Shown: positions 17,060 through 25,696 of the stretch, piece by piece | How the letters are laid out: each line of letters begins with the position of its first letter | Position numbering within the stretch: the stretch's first letter is position 1 | Assembly (NCBI GenBank): GCA_046153945.1 | Contig: JBJXFF010000187.1 | Coordinates: 1 to 64,000 of the forward strand | DNA length: 64,000 bases | Direction: 5' to 3' | DNA from: SXOA01 sp046153945 | GTDB taxonomy: Bacteria; Planctomycetota; Planctomycetia; Pirellulales; Pirellulaceae | Made by a program: the position numbers and the translations under genes | Notes under the pieces: generated by a model | Database searches by the model: none | What the model saw: only the letters and a program-made list of their open reading frames with translations | Told to the model about the DNA's origin: nothing

Positions 17060-18385
17060 ATGTCTTACCCCGCTTCCCGCCGCCAATTCCTCAACACCCT
17101 CGGCATCTCCGCCGCGGCCATGCCTTTCGTTCTCAACCTGCCGAGCTTGAGCCTCGGCGGCGAACAGGCAGCGGCGACGCGCAAGAAGCGGCTGGTCATT
17201 ATGTTCAGCCCGAACGGCATCGTGCCGAAGACTTTCTGGCCGGACGAGGAAGGGGAAAACTTCACACTCAAGGAAAGCCTCCAGCCGCTGGAGCCGTTCA
17301 AGAACAAGTCGCTCATTCTGCACGGCGTCTGCGACAAGATTCGCGGTGATGGCGATGGCCACATGCGCGGTATCGGCTGCTTGCTGACTGGCATCGAGCT
17401 TTTCCCCGGCAACATTCAAGGCGGCAGTGATACGCCCGCCGGCTGGTCCACCGGCATTTCGATTGACCAGGAGATCAAGAATCATCTGCAAGCGAACGAA
17501 GCGACCCGCACGCGGTTCGGCTCGCTGGAATTCGGCGTCATGGTCCCCGACCGGGCCGACACTTGGACCCGCATGGTTTATGGCGGCCCCAACAAGCCGA
17601 TCGCCCCTATCGACGACCCCTACCAGATGTTCGGCAAGCTCTACGGCCGCCTCAAGGACCAGGAGAGCCTGCGGAGCGTCCTCGACGACCTGCAAGACGA
17701 CCTCAAGAAAATCAGCAGCATTGTCAGCAAGGAAGACCAGAAGCTGCTCGACGAGCATGCCACGTTCGTCCGCGAGCTGGAGCAGGAACTGAAAGCCGGC
17801 GAAGGCAAATCGCTGACGCATGCCGTTCCGCAACTCGAACTCGGCATCAAGGAAGAAAACGACAACATCCCCAAGATCAGCAAGCTCCAAATCGAGCTGA
17901 TGGTCAACAGCTTCGCCGCGGACTTCGCCCGCGTCGCCACGCTGCAATACACCAACTCGGTCGGCGGAGCCCGGATGAAGTGGCTCGGCGTTGAAAAGGG
18001 ACACCACGAACTTTCCCACGAGCCCGACAGCAACGAGGACGTGCAAAAACAGCTCACGCGAATCAATCAGTGGTACTGCGAGCAGTTGGCCTACCTCGCG
18101 AAGCGGCTGGCGGAAACTCCGGAGCCGGGAGGCAGCGGCAGCCTGCTCGATAACACCACGATCATGTGGACCAACGAGCTCGGCAAAGGCAACTCGCACA
18201 CGCCCGACAACGTGCCGTTCGTCCTTGTCGGCGGCGGACTCGACTTCAAGATGGGCCGCTCGCTCAAGCAGCGTAAAGTCGCCCACAACCGGCTGCTCCT
18301 TTCGTTGGCGCACGGCATGGGACACCCTCTGGAGAAATTCGGCAATCCGAAATTCTGCGAAGGTGGCCCGCTCTCGCTTTCGTAA
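17060..18385 (+). CDS. DUF1552 protein, Tat-exported
   Basis: 441 residues from ATG 17060. The N-terminus has a twin-arginine leader ('SRRQFLNTLGISAAAMPF'), so export is in folded form. The body matches DUF1552 ('RLVIMFSPNGIVPKTFWP', 'ILHGVCDKIR', 'GDGDGHMRGIGCLLTG', 'DNTTIMWTNELGKGNSHT'), a fold related to the alkaline phosphatase/DUF1501 group. Such genes nearly always sit beside a DUF1592-family gene, as here. The activity has not been established. An upstream in-frame TTG (17048) is less likely. Confidence 0.9.
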   Translation: MSYPASRRQFLNTLGISAAAMPFVLNLPSLSLGGEQAAATRKKRLVIMFSPNGIVPKTFWPDEEGENFTLKESLQPLEPFKNKSLILHGVCDKIRGDGDGHMRGIGCLLTGIELFPGNIQGGSDTPAGWSTGISIDQEIKNHLQANEATRTRFGSLEFGVMVPDRADTWTRMVYGGPNKPIAPIDDPYQMFGKLYGRLKDQESLRSVLDDLQDDLKKISSIVSKEDQKLLDEHATFVRELEQELKAGEGKSLTHAVPQLELGIKEENDNIPKISKLQIELMVNSFAADFARVATLQYTNSVGGARMKWLGVEKGHHELSHEPDSNEDVQKQLTRINQWYCEQLAYLAKRLAETPEPGGSGSLLDNTTIMWTNELGKGNSHTPDNVPFVLVGGGLDFKMGRSLKQRKVAHNRLLLSLAHGMGHPLEKFGNPKFCEGGPLSLS

Positions 18386-18441
18386 CGGCTGGGAAAGACA
18401 TCGCCCACTCGCACCGATTTCGAATCACGGAAAATCACCTC

Positions 18442-18918
18442 ATGCTGGCCCGCACATCTTCTTTGGTGCTCGCGCTCTTGTTCGCTGCCGGTTGCGGATC
18501 AAGCGGTGGCGTCATGACCAAGCCGATAGACCTCACCACACCGGAAGCGGCCATTCTCAGCCTGGAAGAGGCGTACCGGTCAAAAGACGTCAATGCCGCA
18601 GTCAAATGCAAGGACTTTCGCACGGAAGCGATCTTGATGCTGCAGAAGGTCTCACCCCAGTTGGCCGGCGACGAGGAAATCATCACCCAGACGACGGAAG
18701 TGCTCGAACTGGGTTTCCGGACGGAGATGAAGAAGAAGGGTTTTCCGGACTTTCGCGACGTCACCTCCACCTTCAAAGACAAACGGCCGTTCCGCAACCG
18801 AAATGATATCGTGGAATTGACGGAGACCTGTGCCCATAAGGGGGGTTCCGCGACAACCAATCAACTGGTCGTTGCCAAGACGGAGCCAGGCTGGCGAATT
18901 GTCGTGGTCACTGATTAA
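18442..18918 (+). CDS. Small lipoprotein of unknown function
   Basis: 158 residues. The N-terminus 'MLARTSSLVLALLFAAGCGS' is a lipoprotein signal with C18 as the modified cysteine; Ala at -3 is a slightly weak lipobox. The mature part ('TTPEAAILSLEEAYRSKDV', then strands ending 'QLVVAKTEPGWRIVVVTD') has a helix-then-beta-sheet layout compatible with an NTF2-like or DUF4878-like fold. It lies between the DUF1552 and HtrA-like genes on the same strand. No function can be assigned. Confidence 0.75.
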   Translation: MLARTSSLVLALLFAAGCGSSGGVMTKPIDLTTPEAAILSLEEAYRSKDVNAAVKCKDFRTEAILMLQKVSPQLAGDEEIITQTTEVLELGFRTEMKKKGFPDFRDVTSTFKDKRPFRNRNDIVELTETCAHKGGSATTNQLVVAKTEPGWRIVVVTD

Positions 18919-18973
18919 TTCATTTCAGCCATCGATTCCGACAGGCCTTCCTTTGCTTTTGGCGGACTGACTC

Positions 18974-20446
18974 ATGCCCCAGCCGCTGACGCCGACGGAA
19001 GTTCCTCCTGCGGCATTGGGCTCGCCAAAGGCTTCCCGCCGGCGACGCACGCTAATGGGAACGAGCATTCGGGCCTTTGCCCTATTGCTGGCCCTGTTCC
19101 TGCTGGGCTTGGTTGCCTGGCGGAGCATCGATTGGGACCGTTTCTTGGGGCAACGAAAGAATCCGGCGGTTTCCGAAATCGCTGCGGCGAAGACGCCCCC
19201 TGTCGACCCGGATAAGGTAGCTGTTCCACCGAATGCAGCAGTTCTCGAAGCTCAAAAGTCGGTCGTCTTGCTGAAAGCCGATGGTCCCGGCGGACTCGTC
19301 GGCGTTGGTGCGGGAGTCGTCATCGATCCCAATGGACTAGTCGCCACTAGCTACCATCTCTCTTCCGACCTCACCGCTGGCGTGGCCCGTTTCCAGGATG
19401 GCAGAGTATTCGCCATCGCCGGCTACACGGCAGTTGATTCGGACAATGACCTGGCGATTCTGCAGCTCGAAAAAGCCTCCGGCTTGCCGGTGGCGAAGCT
19501 CAAAAGCGACGAAGGACTCCGACCGATGACGAGTGTTTTTGCCATTGGCCATCCACGGGGAGTAGAGTTCGCCCTGCACGACGGCAAGGTCAGCCGCCAG
19601 ATTCGCACATCGCAGCTTTCCGCGTTGTCCCAGAGATTCGTTCGGGCACTCGCCGGTAATGGGCCGGATCATCATTGGATTCAGCACACCGCCGTCCTGT
19701 CCGAAGGGAACAGCGGCGGCCCGCTCGTCAATGAACGAGGGGAAGTCCTCGGCATCAACACCTGGGTGGACCGGCAAGGTGGCTTCGGTTACGCGCTCGA
19801 TGTTGCTGCGCTCCTAGATCTGCAAAAGAAGCAACTCCCGCAAGTCGCTCCGCTAGAGACGTATGCCACGCAGGAGGCCCGCCGCAAGTCGCTGCTCCTC
19901 GCCAGCTCGGCGAAGAAGCTGCAAACGCTCTTCGAAGAGGCCCAGTCCATGGGTTGGCGGCCCAAGAACGGCAGCGACTATGCCGTGCTCCAAAAAATTG
20001 CCTGGATGGTCACCATCGCCAACCAGCCGAACGTCGCGGCTGCCGGCGACGAGCTCAACGAGCGGCTGGCGGACCTGGCGAAACAGGCGGACATCGTCAC
20101 CGCCCAGCTCCGCCGCGAGAAATGGAACGACATCGGGCAGATCACCCTCCTCAACGAATACGCCGCCGCCGCCATCCCCCGCCCGGCCACCGGCGTCGTC
20201 TTCTTCGGCACGGTCGAACGGCTTGTGGAAGGGAGCGGCCAGCGGGCTCTGCTCGTCCGCCTCGCCGGCTTCGAACAGCGCGTCCTCATCCCCCTCGGCA
20301 GCAAACTGCATGTCCCTCCGAGCGGCTCGCAGTGCTTCATCCTCGGCATCAACGACCAAGGGAAAACTGTCAGCTACGGAGACAATCCTCTCCAGCCGAC
20401 GGTCGCCCCCGTGATTACCGCGGCGGTGGTTGTGGAGATGGAGTGA
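18974..20446 (+). CDS. HtrA-like trypsin-family serine protease, membrane anchored
   Basis: 490 residues: a short cytoplasmic tail, one membrane segment (about 33-50) and an extracytoplasmic S1C-type protease domain. The catalytic triad is visible: H128 ('LVATSYHLSSDL'), D159 ('VDSDNDLAILQL') and S247 in 'EGNSGGPLVNERGEVLGIN'. No PDZ domain follows. The C-terminal 200 residues are mainly helical ('LAKQADIVTAQLRREKW') and then beta-rich ('ERLVEGSGQRALLVRLAG'). It is probably a stress or quality-control protease. The ATG at 18974 keeps the basic residues before the membrane helix. Confidence 0.88.
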   Translation: MPQPLTPTEVPPAALGSPKASRRRRTLMGTSIRAFALLLALFLLGLVAWRSIDWDRFLGQRKNPAVSEIAAAKTPPVDPDKVAVPPNAAVLEAQKSVVLLKADGPGGLVGVGAGVVIDPNGLVATSYHLSSDLTAGVARFQDGRVFAIAGYTAVDSDNDLAILQLEKASGLPVAKLKSDEGLRPMTSVFAIGHPRGVEFALHDGKVSRQIRTSQLSALSQRFVRALAGNGPDHHWIQHTAVLSEGNSGGPLVNERGEVLGINTWVDRQGGFGYALDVAALLDLQKKQLPQVAPLETYATQEARRKSLLLASSAKKLQTLFEEAQSMGWRPKNGSDYAVLQKIAWMVTIANQPNVAAAGDELNERLADLAKQADIVTAQLRREKWNDIGQITLLNEYAAAAIPRPATGVVFFGTVERLVEGSGQRALLVRLAGFEQRVLIPLGSKLHVPPSGSQCFILGINDQGKTVSYGDNPLQPTVAPVITAAVVVEME

Positions 20447-20756
20447 GGTGGTGAACCAGAGAGAGCCGCTACCGTCTCGCAAAAATCAGTTCCACTTATC
20501 CTCTCTCAGTAACCAAATAAAACATCGGTGTTTATTGGTTCTTGACACCCCTTCCGCCACCTCACTTCCAGCTTTAACATTTACTGAACGAGAATGTCGG
20601 TTTCCTTGTCCGAAAAGAAGGCGCAATAGGGGCTAGGCCTGCCCCATTTTTCACTCTTGGCACCTTTTTCGATCGCTGTGGAGCAGCAGCTACCAGTTCG
20701 GCTGAGCGGCGGGAGCAGAGCACCGTAGGCAATTTCGGTATTGCTTTCGCCGGCGA
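20447..20756. other. Gene-free stretch between convergent genes
   Basis: 310 bp between the HtrA-like gene stop and the stop of the small minus-strand gene. The only structure I see is an imperfect inverted repeat at 20512-20541 (AACCAAATAAAACA against TGTTTATTGGTT, four-base centre), which could be a weak bidirectional terminator. Confidence 0.45.
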
Positions 20757-21080
20757 CTAGTCGGCACCGGCATCACCGTGCCAGTACCGAACACAGTGTA
20801 AATTACCCTCCCAGTCCGTGATCCATCGACAACAAACCTTGGTGGGAATCCGTTCCGCCTTCTTGATCGTGGTGAATTCGGTGATCACCTTTTTGCCAAC
20901 GATCTTACTGACAGCTACCTGCTTGCCAAAGTCAATGTTCATTATTTCCGTTTCATGATCAACGCACTCGATGGCATACTTGTTTGCGAGGTCGGGAAAC
21001 TTCTTGAAAAGCTTAGTGACCGCCTTAAAAAACGCCTTATCGTGGTCCGGTCCGCAGCAGTGTTCCTGTTGATCTTTCAC
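20757..21080 (-). CDS. Small Cys/His-containing hypothetical protein
   Basis: 107 residues from a GTG at 21080, chosen because a strong Shine-Dalgarno GGAGGG lies 7 bp before it (plus strand 21087-21092). An ATG 24 codons earlier has no such site. The protein begins 'VKDQQEHCCGPDHDKAFFKA', continues with a helical and then a beta-rich part ('AIECVDHETEIMNIDFGK', 'KVCCRWITDWEGNLHCVRYW') and has five cysteines and several histidines, suggesting metal binding or disulfides. No family was recognised and there is no signal peptide. It has no close same-strand partner. Confidence 0.65.
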   Translation of the reverse strand: MKDQQEHCCGPDHDKAFFKAVTKLFKKFPDLANKYAIECVDHETEIMNIDFGKQVAVSKIVGKKVITEFTTIKKAERIPTKVCCRWITDWEGNLHCVRYWHGDAGAD

Positions 21081-21462
21081 GATAGTCCCTCCATTTGATG
21101 GGTTACGACATGCTTTAAAATGACGATTAGGCTCCGTCAATTGACCGAGCACGACAGATTTTCCTGAGTCAATATATCCGTGTGTTGGCGTACGTCAATC
21201 GGCAGAGCAGACACGCTACATGGGATCGACACCTACTCGCTGCGGTGACTTATACGCGCCGGCAGGTGTAGTACAGTGCGGGGCTGGCGGGGACAGGAGT
21301 GGGATATCTACCCGCCTGATTCGTGGCGACAGCGTTGCGGAAGTCTAATCGCAAGCACCTAGGTGACCGGCCGTTTGAGGCGGAATATAAGATGTCAGGA
21401 CCCAGGCCGCCTCTGTTTCCACTTCTGGTCATGCTGCGATGTTGGGCATTGATTTCTGCTTG
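21081..21462. other. Gene-free stretch
   Basis: 382 bp upstream of the GTG-start gene and downstream of the alpha/beta hydrolase. It should contain the promoter of the small gene; a TTGAC(G/T) box exists on the minus strand near 21138 without a convincing -10. I see no repeat or RNA structure. Confidence 0.4.
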
Positions 21463-22473
21463 CTATTCCCCCTTCAGCTTCGTAATCAAGAACTTCTGAA
21501 TCGAGCCATACTTCTTATCCTCGTGGCCCGGATAGGAAAGGACGACTTCCAGCCCCAGCGGCTCAGCCCGCTCGATGAGCTTGATGCCGTAGATGGCTGA
21601 ATGGGTCGGGTCGGGGCCGGCCTGGCCGACGACTGGGGGTGTTTTTTGATTGGGATTATCGCAGTAAATCGGCGGGTCGTCCTTGCTGACGAGCTCAATG
21701 GGGGAGTACTCCTTGATCCAGGGAAGAATCTTTTCCCGGTTCTCGAGAGCGGCGGCGAATTCCTTGGGGCGATTCCCTCCCTTGACCCAATAACCAAACG
21801 CGTGGCCGGCGTAGTCGGCATTGGGCATCCACTCGCGGAGTTCCTTGGGATCGAGCGAGGTTTGCGGGCCGCTGACGGCGGCGCAGGTGAGGCGGGTCGA
21901 TTCGCGGGCGATCGGGTCGCTGCTTTTGGGGTCGGCCAGGTCGTCATGGAACGACAGCCAGAGCGAAGTGCAGGCGCCGGCTGAGCCGCCGGTCGCGCCG
22001 ACTCGCTTGGAATCGAGGTTCCATTCCTTGGCTTTGGAGCGGATGGTTTGCAGAGCTCGGGCGGCATCGTACAGCGGGGCCTTCACCGGCGGCTCGACCT
22101 TCTGTTCCATCGCTTGCGGGATGAACCTGTAATTGATGGCGGCCACGGAAATGCCTTGGTCCAGGAACGGCTGAATCATGCCCGTTCCATAACCCGACTT
22201 ATCCCCGCCCATCCAACCCCCGCCGTGAATCAGCAGCACGACCGGCGTCGGCTTGTCGGACTTAGACTGCCAGAAATCAAACACCTGCCGCTCGGACTCA
22301 CTGCCGTACTTGAAGTTGGCCACCGTTGGGTCAGGACGTTCGGGCGGCCTTTTGGTGGGCTGTTTGGCCGCTGGTTTGGGGTCGGTCTTGGGCTCAGTCT
22401 TGTCCTGGGCCAAAAGCGAAGCGGGAGCGAGGAATAGCAGGCATGACGCAAGAGAAAGAGAGAGGCGAAGCAT
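21463..22473 (-). CDS. Secreted alpha/beta hydrolase (BD-FAE/esterase-like)
   Basis: 336 residues with a signal peptide ('LSLASCLLFLAPASLLAQ') and a Lys/Pro-rich linker. The oxyanion-hole signature 'VVLLIHGGGWMGGDKSG' and nucleophile elbow 'GATGGSAGACTSLW' (Gly-Gly-Ser-Ala-Gly) are those of the esterase/lipase HSL and BD-FAE families. The C-terminal His is in 'VVLSYPGHEDKKYG'. It probably de-esterifies a carbohydrate or small ester outside the cytoplasm. It diverges from the S9 peptidase gene across a long motif-rich gap. Confidence 0.88.
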   Translation of the reverse strand: MLRLSLSLASCLLFLAPASLLAQDKTEPKTDPKPAAKQPTKRPPERPDPTVANFKYGSESERQVFDFWQSKSDKPTPVVLLIHGGGWMGGDKSGYGTGMIQPFLDQGISVAAINYRFIPQAMEQKVEPPVKAPLYDAARALQTIRSKAKEWNLDSKRVGATGGSAGACTSLWLSFHDDLADPKSSDPIARESTRLTCAAVSGPQTSLDPKELREWMPNADYAGHAFGYWVKGGNRPKEFAAALENREKILPWIKEYSPIELVSKDDPPIYCDNPNQKTPPVVGQAGPDPTHSAIYGIKLIERAEPLGLEVVLSYPGHEDKKYGSIQKFLITKLKGE

Positions 22474-23052
22474 GAGAGGGCTCCTAAAAGGGGAGAAATT
22501 CTCTTGGCATCTTGGAGCATGGGGAAGGGAGAGTCAAGCAGCGAAGGGCACAAACAACAGCCCGGCGCGCCAACAGAAAACATTCCATTTTGTTCAGTGA
22601 ATAACTGGACACATTCGCGCATCCAAAGTACGGTCAATTTGCGCGCGGTGAGAGTGAACAAGTTAGACGGATGATGAGTCGACGAAAGCGGGTCGTAGAA
22701 TGGCCGACTTATCGCGCCTTATCGCCGAAATTGGCTTATTATGACGACGACACTCGTAAGTCCTTTGTGGACAAATAGTTAGTGGAGTTGAGCGGAAGCT
22801 GAGTAATCGAAAAAACACCTTATCACCCCAAACACGACGTCCAGGGAAAACCCTTATGCCCACTTATCGCTCGGAAACGCCATTTTGACTTAAGTGGAGA
22901 TGGGGCAAGCGTTTAGCAGCAAACGAGACTTCGAAAAAGACCTTATAACTCACTGTTCATCCCAAGGATCCCGAAAAGTTAGGTGCGTGAGGACGGTGGC
23001 TCAGTTTATAATCCGCTCCACTGACTTCGAGACCACAAACAGGCCTATCGCC
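22474..23052. other. Long divergent intergenic region with phased CTTATC motifs
   Basis: About 580 bp between the divergent hydrolase and S9 peptidase genes. CTTATCGC occurs at 22708-22715, 22718-22725 and 22863-22870, CTTATCAC at 22819-22826 and CTTATG at 22853-22858. The pairs 22708/22718 and 22853/22863 are exactly 10 bp apart, one helical turn, as for a regulator binding direct repeats. No gene was seen. Confidence 0.5.
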
Positions 23053-25116
23053 GTGAAAAATCCATTAGCTCGCTTTTGTTTCCCATTTACCTGCGGACTG
23101 ATCTTAGCCGCTATGTCCCCCTCGGGATTCGCCGCGGAGCCGTCGCCGATTCTCATCGACGACCTCTACCGGATGGATTCGCCGCAGGGAGTTGTAGTCG
23201 CTTCCGATGGCGAGAGCGCTGTTTACTCCCGCCGCTGGAACGACCGCAAGGAGCGGGTGGTCCGCCATTCGCTGTGGCGGGTGGAAGGGGACGCTGCCCA
23301 GGCCAAGCCGCTGGAAGCTGGCGAGCCGGACGGCCGATCGCCGCTCCTTTCGCCGGATGGAAAGTGGATTGTGTTTTTGTCGACTCGTCCTTTGCCGGAT
23401 GGAAAGCCGGGGTTCACTCCCGTTCCCGCTTACTCCGACCCGCCGACCGATATCTGGCTGATGCCCGTGACTGGAGGGAAAGCCATTCCCCTCATCGGGC
23501 GCGAGCGGTCGTACAACCGGGTCTTCAGCGATCCGTTCTTCGGCAATATTGCGTTTTCGGCGGATGGCAAACGGCTGGTGTTTGTCGCCGACGAGATGAG
23601 GGACGATCGTACGCCGGAAGAAGCCGCAAACAACGTGCAAGTTGTGCGGCAGGACGGGGGTGAGGGTTATGAAGGATATGGCCCCGCACAAATCTGGATT
23701 GCTGACCTACACGAAGAGCCAAAAGAGGTCGCGGCATCGCGCGTGACCAGGATCACTAGCGACGATTTTTGGTACGGCGACCCGCAGTGGGCCGAAGATG
23801 GGAAGGCGATTATGGTCCATGCGAACCGGACCAAGGATCAGGAGGCGGTGCGATATAGCATCAATCAGAATTACGACCTATGGCGGATCGATTTGGGAGA
23901 TGGAAGCTTGTTGCAGGCAACGTTTGGTCCCGGTCCGGATGTTTCTCCGCGAGTCTCTCCCGATGGAAAGCGGCTGCTCTATCTGAGCATCCCGCGCCGC
24001 GGCTCGCACATGGACATTTTCAATCTGGCGATGATTGAAATCACTTCCAGCGGTCCGCAAAGCCACGTTCTCTTCAATCACCATGGTGAAGGCAAGCCAC
24101 CCCATCTGCCGCCGTCCTTTCCGCTGCCGCGGGATTGCTGGTTGAGCACTTCTGCCATTCACTATTTAGCCCCGGCTGGCGTGAATACGAAGCCGCAGGC
24201 GATTGATCTAATGGTTGGTGTTGCGGCTATCGAAGGGACCGCCGAGACGCTGAGCGAAGAGTTTGCGAAACTAGTGGAGGCTCGCCGCAAGCTAACACCG
24301 GCAAGCGATGTGTTCCTCAAGGACCGAGTCATCGCCAAGGGAGAGGTTGTTTCCTGGAAGGGGGTCGATGGACTGGATATCGAAGGCATCCTCACCAGGC
24401 CGACGCAGAAGGGTGCCAAGGCACCGTATAAGCTGGCCGTCTATCCGCACGGCGGCCCCCACAGCCGTTCGATGATCGGTTTTGATTTCACAGTGCAGGT
24501 TCTGGCTGCCAACGGCTATGCAGTCTTTCAGCCAAACTTCCGTGGGAGCGCCGGATACGGGCAGAAGTTTATCGACGCCGACCGGGGCGACCTGGGAGGC
24601 CAGGACATGAAGGACATCCTCACGGGAATCGAGCACCTGGTGAAGGAAGGAATCGTCGACAAGAACCGCCAGTTTGTCTACGGCATCAGTTACGGCGGCT
24701 ACAGCACCTGTTCTTTGATTGGTCAGACGACCCAGTTCCGTGCCGCCGTGCCGCAGAATGCGGTCACGGACATGGGAATGATGTGGGCGTTATCCGATAT
24801 TCAAAGCTGGACGCAGTGGGAAGTAGGAGGTCGTCCCTGGGAAGTCCCGACGGCGATTCGCGACGCCAGCCCGCTGACGACTGCTTATCGCGTGAAGACC
24901 CCGACGCTAATTCTCCACGCCGCCAACGACCGCCGCTGCCCACTGCCGATGGGAAAGACTTATTACCAGGCCCTCAAGGCAAACGGCGTGGAAACCCAGA
25001 TGGTCATTTATCCCGACGAAGGGCACCCCATCAAGCAACTGCCGCACCAAGTGGACGTGCTAACCCGTGTGCTGGAGTGGTTCGGGAAACACGATACGGA
25101 GGGGGAGGGGCCGTGA
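23053..25116 (+). CDS. Prolyl oligopeptidase family (S9) peptidase, secreted
   Basis: 687 residues from GTG 23053, chosen because it directly begins a signal peptide ('VKNPLARFCFPFTCGLILAA' up to 'FAAEP'). A longer ATG frame from 22894 would bury that signal. The N-terminal two thirds form a WD-like propeller with repeated 'SPDGK' and 'SADGKRLVF' strands. The C-terminal alpha/beta hydrolase domain has the nucleophile elbow 'GISYGGYSTCSL', Asp in 'LILHAANDRRCPLPMG' and His in 'YPDEGHPI'. It resembles dipeptidyl/acylaminoacyl peptidases and would degrade oligopeptides outside the cytoplasm. Confidence 0.92.
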   Translation: MKNPLARFCFPFTCGLILAAMSPSGFAAEPSPILIDDLYRMDSPQGVVVASDGESAVYSRRWNDRKERVVRHSLWRVEGDAAQAKPLEAGEPDGRSPLLSPDGKWIVFLSTRPLPDGKPGFTPVPAYSDPPTDIWLMPVTGGKAIPLIGRERSYNRVFSDPFFGNIAFSADGKRLVFVADEMRDDRTPEEAANNVQVVRQDGGEGYEGYGPAQIWIADLHEEPKEVAASRVTRITSDDFWYGDPQWAEDGKAIMVHANRTKDQEAVRYSINQNYDLWRIDLGDGSLLQATFGPGPDVSPRVSPDGKRLLYLSIPRRGSHMDIFNLAMIEITSSGPQSHVLFNHHGEGKPPHLPPSFPLPRDCWLSTSAIHYLAPAGVNTKPQAIDLMVGVAAIEGTAETLSEEFAKLVEARRKLTPASDVFLKDRVIAKGEVVSWKGVDGLDIEGILTRPTQKGAKAPYKLAVYPHGGPHSRSMIGFDFTVQVLAANGYAVFQPNFRGSAGYGQKFIDADRGDLGGQDMKDILTGIEHLVKEGIVDKNRQFVYGISYGGYSTCSLIGQTTQFRAAVPQNAVTDMGMMWALSDIQSWTQWEVGGRPWEVPTAIRDASPLTTAYRVKTPTLILHAANDRRCPLPMGKTYYQALKANGVETQMVIYPDEGHPIKQLPHQVDVLTRVLEWFGKHDTEGEGP

Positions 25117-25120
25117 GGAG

Positions 25121-25148
25121 AATCCGAATGACGAAATCCGAATGACGA
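25121..25148. repeat. 14-bp tandem duplication
   Basis: AATCCGAATGACGA occurs twice back to back (25121-25134 and 25135-25148) between the convergent stops of the S9 peptidase and the TPR lipoprotein. A related GAATTCGGATGACG lies near 36226. Confidence 0.7.
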
Positions 25149-25150
25149 AT

Positions 25151-25696
25151 TCAATCGTGAACGACCATTCGGACCCTGTCATTCCCACTCGGCAACTCTT
25201 CGACAGCCATTTGATAGACCGGGCTCTCGGGTTCGAGTTCCAAGGCCCTGCGGAAGTATTTGGCGGCTGCGTCGGCATCGCCGCCGGCTTCTAGAGCGAT
25301 GGCGAGCGAGTGGTGGATGTCTGCTCGGTCGGGGGCAAGCTGGAGCGCTTCCCGCAACTGGTTCGCCGCGCCGGAGGGGTTGTTCTGGGAAAGCATCAAT
25401 TCGGCATATTGAACGCGAGCTTCCACAAACTGCGGTCGCTGCCCCACAAGGCTGGCGAGGGCCCGCTCGCAAGCGGCTGTGTTTCCTTCCTTCCAGCGGT
25501 TCATGGCCGCCTGTAGCTGGGCCTGGTCGCGCTGGCTCTCGAACATGGCAATCGCTTCGGCTTTGCGATCGGGACTCATGGCAGGTGGGAGTTTCCCCTT
25601 CGTCACTGTCGGCGATTGCAACGCACAGCCGCAACTGAGCGCTGTCGCCATCATGAATGGCAATCCCGCGAACCAAATTCGTGCGACGGTGCTCAT
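25151..25696 (-). CDS. TPR lipoprotein, pilotin candidate
   Basis: 181 residues. The N-terminus has a hydrophobic signal ending 'MATALSCGCALQ' with a weak lipobox; either Cys could be lipidated. At least two tetratricopeptide repeats follow: 'AACERALASLVGQRPQFVEA', 'AANQLREALQLAPDRADIHH', 'AAKYFRRALELEPESPVYQM'. The start overlaps the secretin stop by ATGA, so expression is coupled. TPR lipoproteins of the PilF type pilot secretins to the outer membrane, making that role plausible; it is inferred from context and fold. It is the last gene of the cluster. Confidence 0.82.
   Translation of the reverse strand: MSTVARIWFAGLPFMMATALSCGCALQSPTVTKGKLPPAMSPDRKAEAIAMFESQRDQAQLQAAMNRWKEGNTAACERALASLVGQRPQFVEARVQYAELMLSQNNPSGAANQLREALQLAPDRADIHHSLAIALEAGGDADAAAKYFRRALELEPESPVYQMAVEELPSGNDRVRMVVHD

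Noticed and set aside
17033..18325. 430-codon minus-strand frame
   Set aside because: Antisense shadow of the DUF1552 gene.
22708..22870. Replication origin with DnaA boxes (TTATCCACA-like)
   Set aside because: The CTTATCGC/AC motifs do not continue as CCACA, no dnaA or dnaN is near, and spacing is uneven apart from the two 10-bp pairs.
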